This document shows positions 24,989 through 34,501 of a DNA stretch of 64,000 bases, in pieces. The notes below the pieces were generated by a model that was not told where the DNA came from, made no database searches, and saw only the letters and a program-made list of their open reading frames with translations. Position 1 is the first letter of the stretch. Each line of letters starts with the position of its first letter. The translations under genes and the position numbers were made by a program. This stretch comes from CALVUJ01 sp045119835 (GTDB taxonomy: Bacteria; Bacillota_I; Bacilli_A; RFN20; DUOF01): assembly GCA_045119835.1 (NCBI GenBank), contig JBGVED010000022.1, positions 124,001-188,000 on the forward strand, given 5' to 3'.

Positions 24989-26349
24989 TATATCTCACCA
25001 CCTGTTAATATTTTTATATTATTAACAAAAGGAGTTAACTCTGATGTTCCTTGCATAATTATAGTCAAATATGCTGAGGTTATTTTTTCGTTTATCAATT
25101 CTGTATAGGCTGTATTAGATTTTCCGCCACTAAATCTTATTATCTTCGTACCATTTGAATGACTATTCATAGGAACAACATCATAATCTATACCATTAAC
25201 AGTAAGTACAAATCTAATAGACTTATCTTGACTCAATGATTCAGGGATATAAACATTGGCAAAGAAACCGATACTGTAACTCGGTGAAGTTATTAGCTCT
25301 TCAGATTTCATAATTGTTTTAGTATTATATCTTTTATTATAAACAGAAATATCATTAAGTTTAATTGCAGAACGTCTAGCACTGTCTATCGTTACTGTAT
25401 TTGTTGTTGTAATCGGAGTACTATTATCTTGAACAACTTCTTCTTCATTTTCTATAAGAGTTTTTTCATAAGCAATAGTGTCTCCTTTATTAGAAGTTGC
25501 TTGTAATGTCAATTTAAAATAAAGACAATTTGGCACTGCAATTAATCCTGAACCATATACATAACCATAATTATTATAGCTATCTAATTTATTATTTATT
25601 GATAATTTTTCAGGCAATTTTATGTCTTCATATTGAACTCCATCTAAACTACAACTAATATTTGTGACCATAATTCCTATATCTTCTGTACTTATATCAA
25701 TATAATTAACACGATCACTAGCTTTAAAAGTAATTGTACATCTTGCATACTCATTATCTTTATTGAAATATGGTACTTCTTCTGTTTGTACATTCTGTAC
25801 AGTTATTCTAGAATACTCATAGTATGTACTAATTTTATTATCTATCATGTTAGCTCTTATAGATGTATCATATACATCTTGTTGATATTCATAGTTGTTA
25901 TATACATATTTATTTCCTTCGTATCCATTCCCAAAAATATCAATAATATTTAATGTATTTTTTTTAATAGATTTTTCTGTTGCTTGAAAAATTCCATCTT
26001 TTATTTTTCCATTGCCAGTAAACTTAACATCTGTTAAAGCTTTTACATTATCGAAATCAGTATATTTATTACATAGCATTTGAATATCTTGATATCTTTC
26101 CTTTTCTGCTATAATACTTTTTTTGATTTCATTTAATCTGTTAACTGTATTAGTTAATAAATCGTTTACAGATGTTCCTACATACGTTAACATATAATCT
26201 AAATTATTTAAATCATTATTTATACTTTCAAACGATTCATTTATTTTATTATCTCGTCCGTCTTCTGGATGCAAAAATAATCCTTCATATGTTTGACTAT
26301 ATTCATTCAAAAACAGTCCGCTATATTCATCTAATAACTGTTTGTCCAT
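24988..26349 (-). CDS. Structural protein, discoidin-like body suspected
   Basis: 453 residues. The N-terminus contains a repeated short motif (YSGLFLNEYSQTYEGLFL), then a coiled-coil stretch to about residue 95. The body is beta-rich: phrases such as MIDNKISTYYEYS and VNYIDISTEDIGI resemble F5/8-type (discoidin) sugar-binding domains, in which DN-x-x-TY and a hydrophobic I-x-IS strand are common; this is only a fold impression. The C-terminal part seems to be a second beta domain. Translation overlaps the upstream gene by 19 bases and the downstream gene by one. Probably a fibre or receptor-binding component. Confidence 0.6.
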   Translation of the reverse strand: MDKQLLDEYSGLFLNEYSQTYEGLFLHPEDGRDNKINESFESINNDLNNLDYMLTYVGTSVNDLLTNTVNRLNEIKKSIIAEKERYQDIQMLCNKYTDFDNVKALTDVKFTGNGKIKDGIFQATEKSIKKNTLNIIDIFGNGYEGNKYVYNNYEYQQDVYDTSIRANMIDNKISTYYEYSRITVQNVQTEEVPYFNKDNEYARCTITFKASDRVNYIDISTEDIGIMVTNISCSLDGVQYEDIKLPEKLSINNKLDSYNNYGYVYGSGLIAVPNCLYFKLTLQATSNKGDTIAYEKTLIENEEEVVQDNSTPITTTNTVTIDSARRSAIKLNDISVYNKRYNTKTIMKSEELITSPSYSIGFFANVYIPESLSQDKSIRFVLTVNGIDYDVVPMNSHSNGTKIIRFSGGKSNTAYTELINEKITSAYLTIIMQGTSELTPFVNNIKILTGGEI

Positions 26350-27851
26350 AAAGTTTCCTCACCAAACTTTCTTATTGTAATCATATTTATGTATGGTATA
26401 CTTTTAGTATTTATACTACCATAAGTTCTTATATATGCTTTGATTCTTATTTCCTTATTTATAGGTAAAATATTATGGTTTGATGCATTAGGTTTATATG
26501 TTATCGAGTATTGCCCATCATTCATATTTATAGCATCATCGAAAGTAATGTCAGTCAATTGCCCATCTTTTTTAATAATATCTTTTATATAATATTTTGA
26601 TGTAACATCAGTAGCACGATCGAATCTGGTTTTAACACTATTAAATATAGGCTCATTTTCAATTATGTCATGGTCTAATGGTATAATTGGTATTTCTTTT
26701 TCTCCATCCAATATAGAATATTCGATACACGTAGTATCATTTTTTACATCTGATACATATAAACTTATATATTCTTTAGTAGATAATTTTCCTATATTTA
26801 TATAATCAGAAATAAAATAACCTGTTTTTGCTAATGATGCATTTATAAATTTAAAATCGTCAAAGCCAAATATGTAACTGTATAACTTTAATGTTGTAAG
26901 TTTACCTGCTTTGTTCTTGTCTTTAAAATTTGTTGTTTTAGATATTCCGGTTGCTTTATCTGTAACGGTTCTAGATATTATATATTCAGTATTTAATTTG
27001 CTAATATTTTTTGATAACATAGTAGACATTTCGAATTCTTTTATATCATTCCATAAATTTTCAGTAACTTTATCTTTTTGTACTTGATATTCTATCATAT
27101 TATAATTAATACATACTAAATCAAATTTAATATAGATACAAGATCTATATATATTTTTTAAAGATAAATCATAATCGGAAACACTTTCTTCTATTCCGTT
27201 TATCAATCCGAATCTTATATTTTTTACTGTACTATTTACTGGAATAAAATCTAATATATTTATAACAGATGGTTTAGAAAAGTAAACTATAAATGATTCA
27301 GTTAAACCACCTGGCACTACTTTTTCTTCTAAATAAATTACTTTATATTTATTTTTATCTTGTTTTATTGTCGCAAGATTATCATCATAAGGAATAGAAT
27401 TACTTACTTTTTCTATAGATGAATATTCCATATTCTCATATGTTTCATATCCTAATGTCAATACTTTATCTTTTAGTATTAAAGGACTAAGATTAGAGAA
27501 CGCAGTATCTCTATCTTTAATAGCAATAGTATTTTCTATTAAAGGAACATTATAAGATATGTATGCTAAGTTTTTACTCATATCTAATAAACTTTCTAGC
27601 TCTTTTATTATCGCTTGCATCTCATTATTGAATTCTATATTCTTTGTTTCTAGAAATGTTTTAGCATATTGAATGCTATCTTCTAAATACCTTGTCTTTT
27701 CATACAGAGTATTTAATGTCTTTTCCATTTCTTCAAATGAAGTATTAAATTTATCGCTTTCTAATATTTTCCCTTGAGGAATAATATTAAGATCAATAGG
27801 CTCAGTTATTTTTGATATAGCATAGCTAAAATCTGTACTGTTTTTTAACAT
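26331..27851 (-). CDS. Structural protein of the fibre group
   Basis: 506 residues. The plan matches its two downstream neighbours: a coiled-coil N-terminal third (from about residue 35 to 95, including TLYEKTRYLEDSIQYAK), then beta-rich sequence with a long connector and another beta domain (IYRSCIYIKFDLVCINY, ITYKPNASNHNILPIN). It is the first gene after the terminator-like hairpin at 27886, with AAAGGAG before its ATG. No catalytic motif is seen. It probably assembles with the next genes as a fibre or baseplate-peripheral complex. The family is not recognised. Confidence 0.6.
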   Translation of the reverse strand: MLKNSTDFSYAISKITEPIDLNIIPQGKILESDKFNTSFEEMEKTLNTLYEKTRYLEDSIQYAKTFLETKNIEFNNEMQAIIKELESLLDMSKNLAYISYNVPLIENTIAIKDRDTAFSNLSPLILKDKVLTLGYETYENMEYSSIEKVSNSIPYDDNLATIKQDKNKYKVIYLEEKVVPGGLTESFIVYFSKPSVINILDFIPVNSTVKNIRFGLINGIEESVSDYDLSLKNIYRSCIYIKFDLVCINYNMIEYQVQKDKVTENLWNDIKEFEMSTMLSKNISKLNTEYIISRTVTDKATGISKTTNFKDKNKAGKLTTLKLYSYIFGFDDFKFINASLAKTGYFISDYINIGKLSTKEYISLYVSDVKNDTTCIEYSILDGEKEIPIIPLDHDIIENEPIFNSVKTRFDRATDVTSKYYIKDIIKKDGQLTDITFDDAINMNDGQYSITYKPNASNHNILPINKEIRIKAYIRTYGSINTKSIPYINMITIRKFGEETLWTNSY

Positions 27852-27885
27852 TATATCACTCCTTTACTACTTTTATTATATTACT

Positions 27886-27912
27886 AAAAAAGCAAGGTTC
27901 AAAACCTTGCTT
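27886..27912 (-). terminator. Intra-cluster hairpin terminator, minus strand
   Basis: AAGCAAGGTT (27890-27899) and AACCTTGCTT (27903-27912) form a perfect 10-bp stem with a three-base loop, followed in the minus direction by a run of six T. It begins directly after the upstream stop codon. The next gene follows after about 40 bases, so it likely attenuates rather than ends the transcript. Confidence 0.85.
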
Positions 27913-27914
27913 CT

Positions 27915-29207
27915 TTACATTGGTCTTATTTGAACCAATACTTTATTTACTTCATCAAGACCACACTCTATAGTTTCTAGTGATTTACCTATATTATTAG
28001 TACTAGTCCATGTAGCATTACCTATTCCTAAATCGGCACCTACTACTTGTATTTTTTGTCCTAATTTTACAGGACCTCTAACATTAACGTGTACTTTACC
28101 TACAGTACCTACGGCCACTTTCCAACCTTTTTCTATCTCTTCTATTGTAGCTCCTAAACAATTGGCAAATTCATCAGATACAACACCAACAATACATTGG
28201 TCAAAAGCGTTGGCTTTATATACTAAACCGTCTTCTCTCATAGCAACTATATCACCCGGCTCTAAATGTTCACCTGGCATATAAGCCTCAGCTAAATCTT
28301 GATATGTCATGTAATAAACTCTGTTACCTTCTATATTTCCTGTACAATGTAAATCAATTAGCTCTGTACTTCCGCCACCATGTTTTTTACCTACGCTTCT
28401 AGATCCATTATGAACAACGGCATTTTGTAATTTATATTGATTTTTAAATTCTTCTATTTTAGTGTTTATATATTTCTTTAGTTCTTCTTTCATTGCTGCC
28501 ATTTCTAATCTTATAGCTGCAAATTCTTTATCTACATAATTTCTAAGATCTTTAATTGATTGTTCTAATTCAACAACTTTATCTTCAAGAGCAATTATAC
28601 GATTTTGAACATCTTTTCCTAGCTTATCAAAAGTAACTGCATTGTCTTTTATTTTATCTGTAGTTACTGCACTGTCTTTTATTTTTTCAGTAAGAACAGA
28701 ATCTTTAGCTAGTTTGTCTGAAGTTACTGCTCCATTAGCTATTTTTTCTGTTGTTATAGAACCATTTTTTATATTATGATTATGAACAGTACGGTCTGCA
28801 TCGGATGCATCTACTTTATTTAAATGCTCATTTTTTATAGCATTTAAAGCTATTTTATTTGAAGTTACATTTCTATCTTTTATTTTAGCTGTAGTAACAG
28901 CTGCATCTTTTATTTTCTCCGTTGTTATATTTTGATCTTTTATTACTCTAGTAGTAACAGATTGCAAATATAATGTTTGGTCTGCATTGATTCTTATTTG
29001 TTCATCCTGTGCTACTTTCATACGGATTATTCCGCCTTCTAAACTATTATAAGTAAATAATCCACCTGGGTCTATTGCTAAGTTATCATTGACAGTTATT
29101 TTGCCTTCTTTATTGTTTTCATTAGCATCGAAAAAAGTACCTATAGTTGTTAAAGCTCTGCCTTCTTCAATAACACTTTCAGTGATTTTTTTAATACCTA
29201 AAGCCAT
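27915..29207 (-). CDS. Tail fibre protein with decapeptide repeats and coiled coil
   Basis: 430 residues, with several segments. Residues about 85-200 carry a decapeptide repeat of the type TTEKIKDxAVTxxKI, at least nine copies, as in many phage fibre shafts. A coiled coil follows (about 205-265, LEDKVVELEQSIKDL and similar heptads). A C-terminal beta-rich domain begins after a Gly-rich hinge (KKHGGGST) and includes YMPGEHLEPGDIVAMRED, a pattern also found in capsid-decoration and fibre tip domains. A trimeric elongated fibre is likely. The gene starts at the ATG overlapping the upstream stop (TAATG), and GGAGGTGA serves as ribosome binding site. Confidence 0.75.
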   Translation of the reverse strand: MALGIKKITESVIEEGRALTTIGTFFDANENNKEGKITVNDNLAIDPGGLFTYNSLEGGIIRMKVAQDEQIRINADQTLYLQSVTTRVIKDQNITTEKIKDAAVTTAKIKDRNVTSNKIALNAIKNEHLNKVDASDADRTVHNHNIKNGSITTEKIANGAVTSDKLAKDSVLTEKIKDSAVTTDKIKDNAVTFDKLGKDVQNRIIALEDKVVELEQSIKDLRNYVDKEFAAIRLEMAAMKEELKKYINTKIEEFKNQYKLQNAVVHNGSRSVGKKHGGGSTELIDLHCTGNIEGNRVYYMTYQDLAEAYMPGEHLEPGDIVAMREDGLVYKANAFDQCIVGVVSDEFANCLGATIEEIEKGWKVAVGTVGKVHVNVRGPVKLGQKIQVVGADLGIGNATWTSTNNIGKSLETIECGLDEVNKVLVQIRPM

Positions 29208-30961
29208 TATTCTTCACCACCTAAATAAGCATTATCAGTAGATACTACAACAGAGAATAATGAACCATGTCTTTCATTACTTACAGGGTCTGGACTATGA
29301 TACATTATTTGGAATTCTATTTTTACTACTGATACTGGACGAACTATGTCATCAATACCTACTTTTTTAAATGCAAAATCATATACAAATTCATTAGCTG
29401 AAACTTCTCCATTGGAAATAACCACATGAGAAAGTTCTTTTTTTCCTTCAAATTCTCCGTCAACATATTCTCCTTCAAGAGTTTGACCTTTTACACTTAC
29501 AGTATAATAATTATCTATATTATTAAAGAAGTCTTCAACTGGTATTTTATTAGTATTAGGATTAAAAGATACTCTAACACGACTTGCTTCTGCATGTTCT
29601 AATTGGAATGTACCAGTATATGCTCCGTATCTAGAATAATTTAAAGTGATTTGTTGAGTTTCAGTTGTATATAAACTAATAAAAGCATCATATATTTTAT
29701 TTGTATTTGTAACAGGAGCTATTGGTTCTAATACAACATCGCCTTGTCTATATATAAATGTATCTTTATGAACTTCCATATTACAATCTTCTTCAAATCC
29801 ACCTATGCACCAAACATTATTAGGATCAGATACAGTACCTTTTATCATTAATAAATATTTGTGTCCACTTTCTAATTTTATATCAGAATCTCTAAAGAAA
29901 AACTTATGAGTTTTCCATGCTGATGTTATAGTATCAGAATTTAAGAACTCGGAACTAGCTATAACCTCTGATGGATTATATATATTTTCGCTATTATAAT
30001 GATATAATTCACACCAAATTTGACCATATGGTTTACCTACAGCTCTTAAAGATAAACCTATTGCATTTAAAAAGTTTTCATCAAGTTCTGCAGGAACTTC
30101 TATTGTAGTACAGAATCCTATTATATATTCTGGATTGTTTATTTCAAATACTTTCATTCTACTTGGACCATCTTTATATATCATATTTACAGATTTATCA
30201 GTACTTGTTAAATCAGATACGTTATTGGCAAATATGAATTGACCTTTATGATAAAGCCCATATGATTTTTGTATTACTGCAGGAGTTGTATCTACAAATC
30301 TAGAACCTTCTCCTAACTTAAACTCTGCATCTTTATCAATAGATGTTATAGTGTCTGCAAATATAGCTTCTCCATCTTTTGATAATAATACAGCCCCTTG
30401 TCCAACTCTATATGTATCAGTAGGACAATTAACTCTAACAAAATTATTTATACCTTGGCAAGGATATGCATCCTTAGTAAATCTTCCACTCATTGGATCT
30501 ATATCTTCTATATAATTTACAAATGGATCTATCCAACCATTATAAACTTGGTCAAAAGTAATAGCTCCAGATTTAATCATTTTAGTTTTTAAATGATACA
30601 TTTCATTTCTTAATTGTCTCATATCTTCTGCAGTACTTTTTGCTGCTTTTATAGATACATCTTTTAAAGATTGCCCTTCTTCTTCTGTTAATACATCATC
30701 TGCTGTTATTATAGTTTGTCCTCCAAATTCATCTACTCTTAGTAGATTTAATGCATTATTAACTACGTCTCTTCTACCATTACCATTTTCATCTTTTATT
30801 AATTCTCCATCTATTAAAGATGCAATAGCTATTAATCCAGCAGCTACGCCGTCTACGTTTTCAGTATCAATAGATGGATCATTAACAGTTCTAAACCCTT
30901 GAACTATCTTTAAATAGTTTTTAAGAGCTTCTAAATCTAATTGTCCTATACTTATAGCCAC
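29207..30961 (-). CDS. Tail-fibre or baseplate-peripheral protein
   Basis: About 584 residues from the GTG at 30961, which lies seven bases after GGAGGT; an ATG further out at 30976 is part of that site and less likely. The first 140 residues are helical and acidic, including ENGNGRRD, a calcium-loop-like acidic stretch. The rest is beta-rich with jelly-roll-like strands (IWCELYHYNSENIY, KYLLMIKGTVSDPNNVWC), as in receptor-binding proteins with carbohydrate-binding modules. No enzyme motif is seen. It is flanked by the 1147-residue protein and the repeat-bearing fibre protein. The role is inferred from context. Confidence 0.62.
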   Translation of the reverse strand: MAISIGQLDLEALKNYLKIVQGFRTVNDPSIDTENVDGVAAGLIAIASLIDGELIKDENGNGRRDVVNNALNLLRVDEFGGQTIITADDVLTEEEGQSLKDVSIKAAKSTAEDMRQLRNEMYHLKTKMIKSGAITFDQVYNGWIDPFVNYIEDIDPMSGRFTKDAYPCQGINNFVRVNCPTDTYRVGQGAVLLSKDGEAIFADTITSIDKDAEFKLGEGSRFVDTTPAVIQKSYGLYHKGQFIFANNVSDLTSTDKSVNMIYKDGPSRMKVFEINNPEYIIGFCTTIEVPAELDENFLNAIGLSLRAVGKPYGQIWCELYHYNSENIYNPSEVIASSEFLNSDTITSAWKTHKFFFRDSDIKLESGHKYLLMIKGTVSDPNNVWCIGGFEEDCNMEVHKDTFIYRQGDVVLEPIAPVTNTNKIYDAFISLYTTETQQITLNYSRYGAYTGTFQLEHAEASRVRVSFNPNTNKIPVEDFFNNIDNYYTVSVKGQTLEGEYVDGEFEGKKELSHVVISNGEVSANEFVYDFAFKKVGIDDIVRPVSVVKIEFQIMYHSPDPVSNERHGSLFSVVVSTDNAYLGGEE

Positions 30962-30966
30962 AATAT

Positions 30967-33900
30967 CTACCTCCATTCAAAAGTTATTCTATCTTGTTTC
31001 ATTATATATTCGCCATATTTATCTTCATATTCTTTTAATGCTTTAGGATGCATAGAAAAATAATCATATAAAGGATCTCTAATTAAAGCATCACTGCTTG
31101 TCAATCTTATCCCTTTTATTCCTCCATCTCTTACTAACATATATTCTCCTTCATATTTAACGCCATTTATATAAATTTTTACATAGTCAGCTGTATTCAT
31201 TAGAGAATCTGGTATGTCATAGAAATCCTGAGTGAATTCTTTTGTTTCATATGAAATTTTTAATACATCATATGAAACTGTTTTGATAGATAAATCGTCT
31301 CTCTTCTCTATTAATATAGTATCTCTACCACTTGTTGGAATGTAATAAGCTGTATCTTCAATAAGTCGAAGCACATTCTTTTTATGGTAAGAGTATGTCT
31401 CTAACTCATATTTTATTTCTTCAGATACATGATCTGGAATTGATTTCATCATGTTTTCGATATCTGGTAGTTGTTGAAGTCCACATATATCTATATTAAA
31501 CATTATTTTATTGCCATTGAATTTACAATAATCAGAAGGTTGTAGTAACACACCATTTTGATATACGTTTATCATTGCAGGAGCTAATGCCCAATCTACT
31601 TCTATAGTATCATTAATAGGTTTATATATTTGACTATGGTCTCTTTCTGTACCCGATTCTAAATATATAAAATCTCTATATGCAGACATAAATTCGTCTC
31701 TTTCTAAGCGCTCTACTATATGACTAATAGTCTCTTTTTTCATGTCTTCATGTATATATATAGCTAATTGCAATGCTTCTCTTGCTAACAATTCTGTTTT
31801 AAAATAAGTGCGAACTGTTTTTTTAGATAAAATCCATTCAGTAACGTATTCATTTTCTAGAACAGCATTGAAACTTAAAGACATATTTTTATTCTGTTCC
31901 ATTTCTTTTTGTGCTTTTAATGCTACATATTTATCATACATTTCTTTAAGGAGATGATAAAGTTCTATATTTTTGCCATAGTAATCTTTATTGGTAGGTA
32001 AATCTATAGATGGTTTATCAAGAACTATAAAGTTTCTTGCTACTCCATCTTCTTCTTCCTCTTTATCGTCTTTATCGATTTCTTGACTTTCTACAAATAA
32101 ACCATTAATATAAACACTTAAAGAATTACAATTCATATTCCAAGCGTCAAACCTACTAGCTTTGCCTAAATATTGCTCATTGTCATCTTCAAAACCTTTT
32201 ACATATATAGGATAATTATTCTTTTTACCATAAGATAAAGGTTCATCTATCATATTTGCATAACTATATGCATAATAACTTACTGCTGCTCCCATCCACA
32301 TCTTATTTTTACTTAATAAATGTATAGAGCCTTTTGTAGAATAATAACCTATCATATACTCAATAAGATCTATCTTGCTTTGGTCTGTTATTTCCTCTGG
32401 TTCATCTTGAGTGAAGTCATATTTATAATATTTATAACTAAAACCATTATCATCTTGTGGTATTTTAATGATTTGATTTTTCTTATAATATCCTTCGATT
32501 GCATTTAATGGTTTTTCTATAGCTGATTGATCTATAATAATACCATTTTGTATATATACTATAGCATCATTACAATCATTATAAACAGCTTTGTCTCCAT
32601 CATCGTCAATTCTAATATTTGAATAACTAACTGTTTCATCAAACACTAATCCCAGTTTTTCATCGTCATCATTATCTATTTCTAGAATCAAATAATCAAC
32701 AGGTTTATCAACTAAATCTTGAGTGTTAGCTAATTCTATGTACCCATCTTCAATAAGCATATCTCCGTTAGTAGGAGTCAATAATAAACCATCAACAAAA
32801 ATAACATAATCTTTATCGGCACTTATTTGTTTGCCATAATCTTTAGTTTTACCATCAAATAATTTACCGTCTGCCACAAAAGATGTTCCTATATCAGCAA
32901 CAAATCCTTTTATAGGCTCTTCTATTCCGTCTCCTTCATCTGGAGTGTAAGGTAGTTCGAAATTATGTATTGTAATAGTGTCATCATCATTAACAGTTAC
33001 ATCTCTATAAGTTTCCGTTGATTGAAGACCTAACCCACTACAAAATACCATTATATTTTTATAATCATCTATACCTGATACTTTAACAGTAGCTGTTTTA
33101 TTTTTAATATCTATTGTAGTATTAGGATAATTGTAACCTATGTCAAATTCTTCAGTTCTATTTGGAAATGCTAATACTGCCATTTGCATATTATTTATTA
33201 TTTCTGCATCCTCTTCATCAGTAAAAGTTATAGTACCCTCTTGTGGATCATGAATATAAATAACTTTTTCTTCCTCTTTTAATTCTGCTAAAGCTGCAGT
33301 TGTTTCTTCTAAAGATAATCCATCTAAGAATAAAGCAATTGGTGCTTCTATTCTGTTTCCTATATAAACTGAATTTTCTTTTCCTACAGCTCCTGTTCCT
33401 ACTGTTACGTAGCCCTCAGAACTAGGACTATTATCAAATATATATGTTATACTGTATATGAAATCATATTTTTTATTTTTACATATTTCATCTGATAATT
33501 GTATTCCTCCCATTGCATTAACAAAATCATAACCTTTTAATAAATCTTCTTCTTTTTCACCTTTTAATAATAAAGTACCTAACTTACTTGCGCCTTTAGT
33601 ATCTTTTATGTCTGATTTAAAACCGTAAAATTCAGTTTGAGCAGATGTTATATTTATGTAACCATCATCTGGTACTTCAATTAATCTTTTATTAATACTA
33701 GAAACTTTTGAAGCATTAACATGAACCCAGCTTAATTCATCATGTGATTCATCTTTTATAACTATAGCACAGTCATTTACTGTTTCATAGTTTTGATCTT
33801 CTTTCTCACTTGTTTGAGGATTATAATCTATTATGCTAACGAAGCGTCCTCTTACTTCTGGCACAGTGTTATCTAAAGTATATTCAGGTTGTTGTTTACT

Positions 33901-34410
33901 GAACAATCTACCGTATCTAACATATGGTACAGGATAAAAATCACCAGGTTGTATTTTATTTAAATCACTTATTTGTTGAAAATTTTGACCGTTGAAAGTA
34001 TTTAAATTCCCTCCAGTATATTGATAAGCTTGAGCCACCAGCCAACTTTGTTGATCTGGGTCCCAATATTGTATAGTACCAGTAAGAGGGTCTATACATA
34101 ATCTATAATCAACAAAAGTATCTCCGTCCGGTTTTACAGAATTAGCAGGATGATAAAAATTTTCAAATAAAGGTCTCCATTCTCCACCTGAACCTGAAGA
34201 AGGATAGAATGTTTTTAGCACATCAAGACCTTTATCTTTATGTAATCTTAAAGCATTGCTTGGTATATCAGTTTGTCTTTCTGGTTGTATTTTATCATCT
34301 GGATAATTTTTATATTCATAATTTAAATATTTAAGAGACATAAAGAGATTATGCCATTCTGGATTAAGAAGCTGTTCTCCTTGTCTTCCTATATTAAATT
34401 TACGTGCCAA
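30967..34410 (-). CDS. Large fibre protein with repeated xVYxNG beta modules
   Basis: 1147 residues, starting with a TTG seven bases after AAGGTGGTGA. A recurring motif of the form (V/I)x(V/I)xxNG or DG, followed by a hydrophobic pair, appears many times: VYINGLFV, VYQNGVLL, IYINGVKY, VYIQNGIII, IFVDGLLL, LFLDGLSL. This is typical of repeated small beta-sandwich modules in phage fibres and adhesins. The first 150 residues contain an SGSGGEWRP segment and a WDPDQQSW-like motif. Acidic and helical insertions occur near the middle. It is preceded by a terminator-like hairpin at 34456. Probably an adhesion fibre; no host-range determinant can be named. Confidence 0.68.
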   Translation of the reverse strand: MARKFNIGRQGEQLLNPEWHNLFMSLKYLNYEYKNYPDDKIQPERQTDIPSNALRLHKDKGLDVLKTFYPSSGSGGEWRPLFENFYHPANSVKPDGDTFVDYRLCIDPLTGTIQYWDPDQQSWLVAQAYQYTGGNLNTFNGQNFQQISDLNKIQPGDFYPVPYVRYGRLFSKQQPEYTLDNTVPEVRGRFVSIIDYNPQTSEKEDQNYETVNDCAIVIKDESHDELSWVHVNASKVSSINKRLIEVPDDGYINITSAQTEFYGFKSDIKDTKGASKLGTLLLKGEKEEDLLKGYDFVNAMGGIQLSDEICKNKKYDFIYSITYIFDNSPSSEGYVTVGTGAVGKENSVYIGNRIEAPIALFLDGLSLEETTAALAELKEEEKVIYIHDPQEGTITFTDEEDAEIINNMQMAVLAFPNRTEEFDIGYNYPNTTIDIKNKTATVKVSGIDDYKNIMVFCSGLGLQSTETYRDVTVNDDDTITIHNFELPYTPDEGDGIEEPIKGFVADIGTSFVADGKLFDGKTKDYGKQISADKDYVIFVDGLLLTPTNGDMLIEDGYIELANTQDLVDKPVDYLILEIDNDDDEKLGLVFDETVSYSNIRIDDDGDKAVYNDCNDAIVYIQNGIIIDQSAIEKPLNAIEGYYKKNQIIKIPQDDNGFSYKYYKYDFTQDEPEEITDQSKIDLIEYMIGYYSTKGSIHLLSKNKMWMGAAVSYYAYSYANMIDEPLSYGKKNNYPIYVKGFEDDNEQYLGKASRFDAWNMNCNSLSVYINGLFVESQEIDKDDKEEEEDGVARNFIVLDKPSIDLPTNKDYYGKNIELYHLLKEMYDKYVALKAQKEMEQNKNMSLSFNAVLENEYVTEWILSKKTVRTYFKTELLAREALQLAIYIHEDMKKETISHIVERLERDEFMSAYRDFIYLESGTERDHSQIYKPINDTIEVDWALAPAMINVYQNGVLLQPSDYCKFNGNKIMFNIDICGLQQLPDIENMMKSIPDHVSEEIKYELETYSYHKKNVLRLIEDTAYYIPTSGRDTILIEKRDDLSIKTVSYDVLKISYETKEFTQDFYDIPDSLMNTADYVKIYINGVKYEGEYMLVRDGGIKGIRLTSSDALIRDPLYDYFSMHPKALKEYEDKYGEYIMKQDRITFEWR

Positions 34411-34455
34411 ATTAAATTCACCACCTTGTTTTGTAATCTAAAGTTATATTACTAA

Positions 34456-34490
34456 AATAAAAGATTGTACTGATTGTACAATCTTTTATT
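34456..34490 (-). terminator. Intra-cluster palindromic terminator, minus strand
   Basis: AATAAAAGATTGTAC (34456-34470) and GTACAATCTTTTATT (34476-34490) form a perfect 15-bp stem with a five-base loop, then T-rich sequence on the minus strand. It lies between the stop of the giant fibre gene at 34502 and the next gene. Its symmetry would let it act on both strands. Confidence 0.85.
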
Positions 34491-34501
34491 AATATTCTTG
34501 T

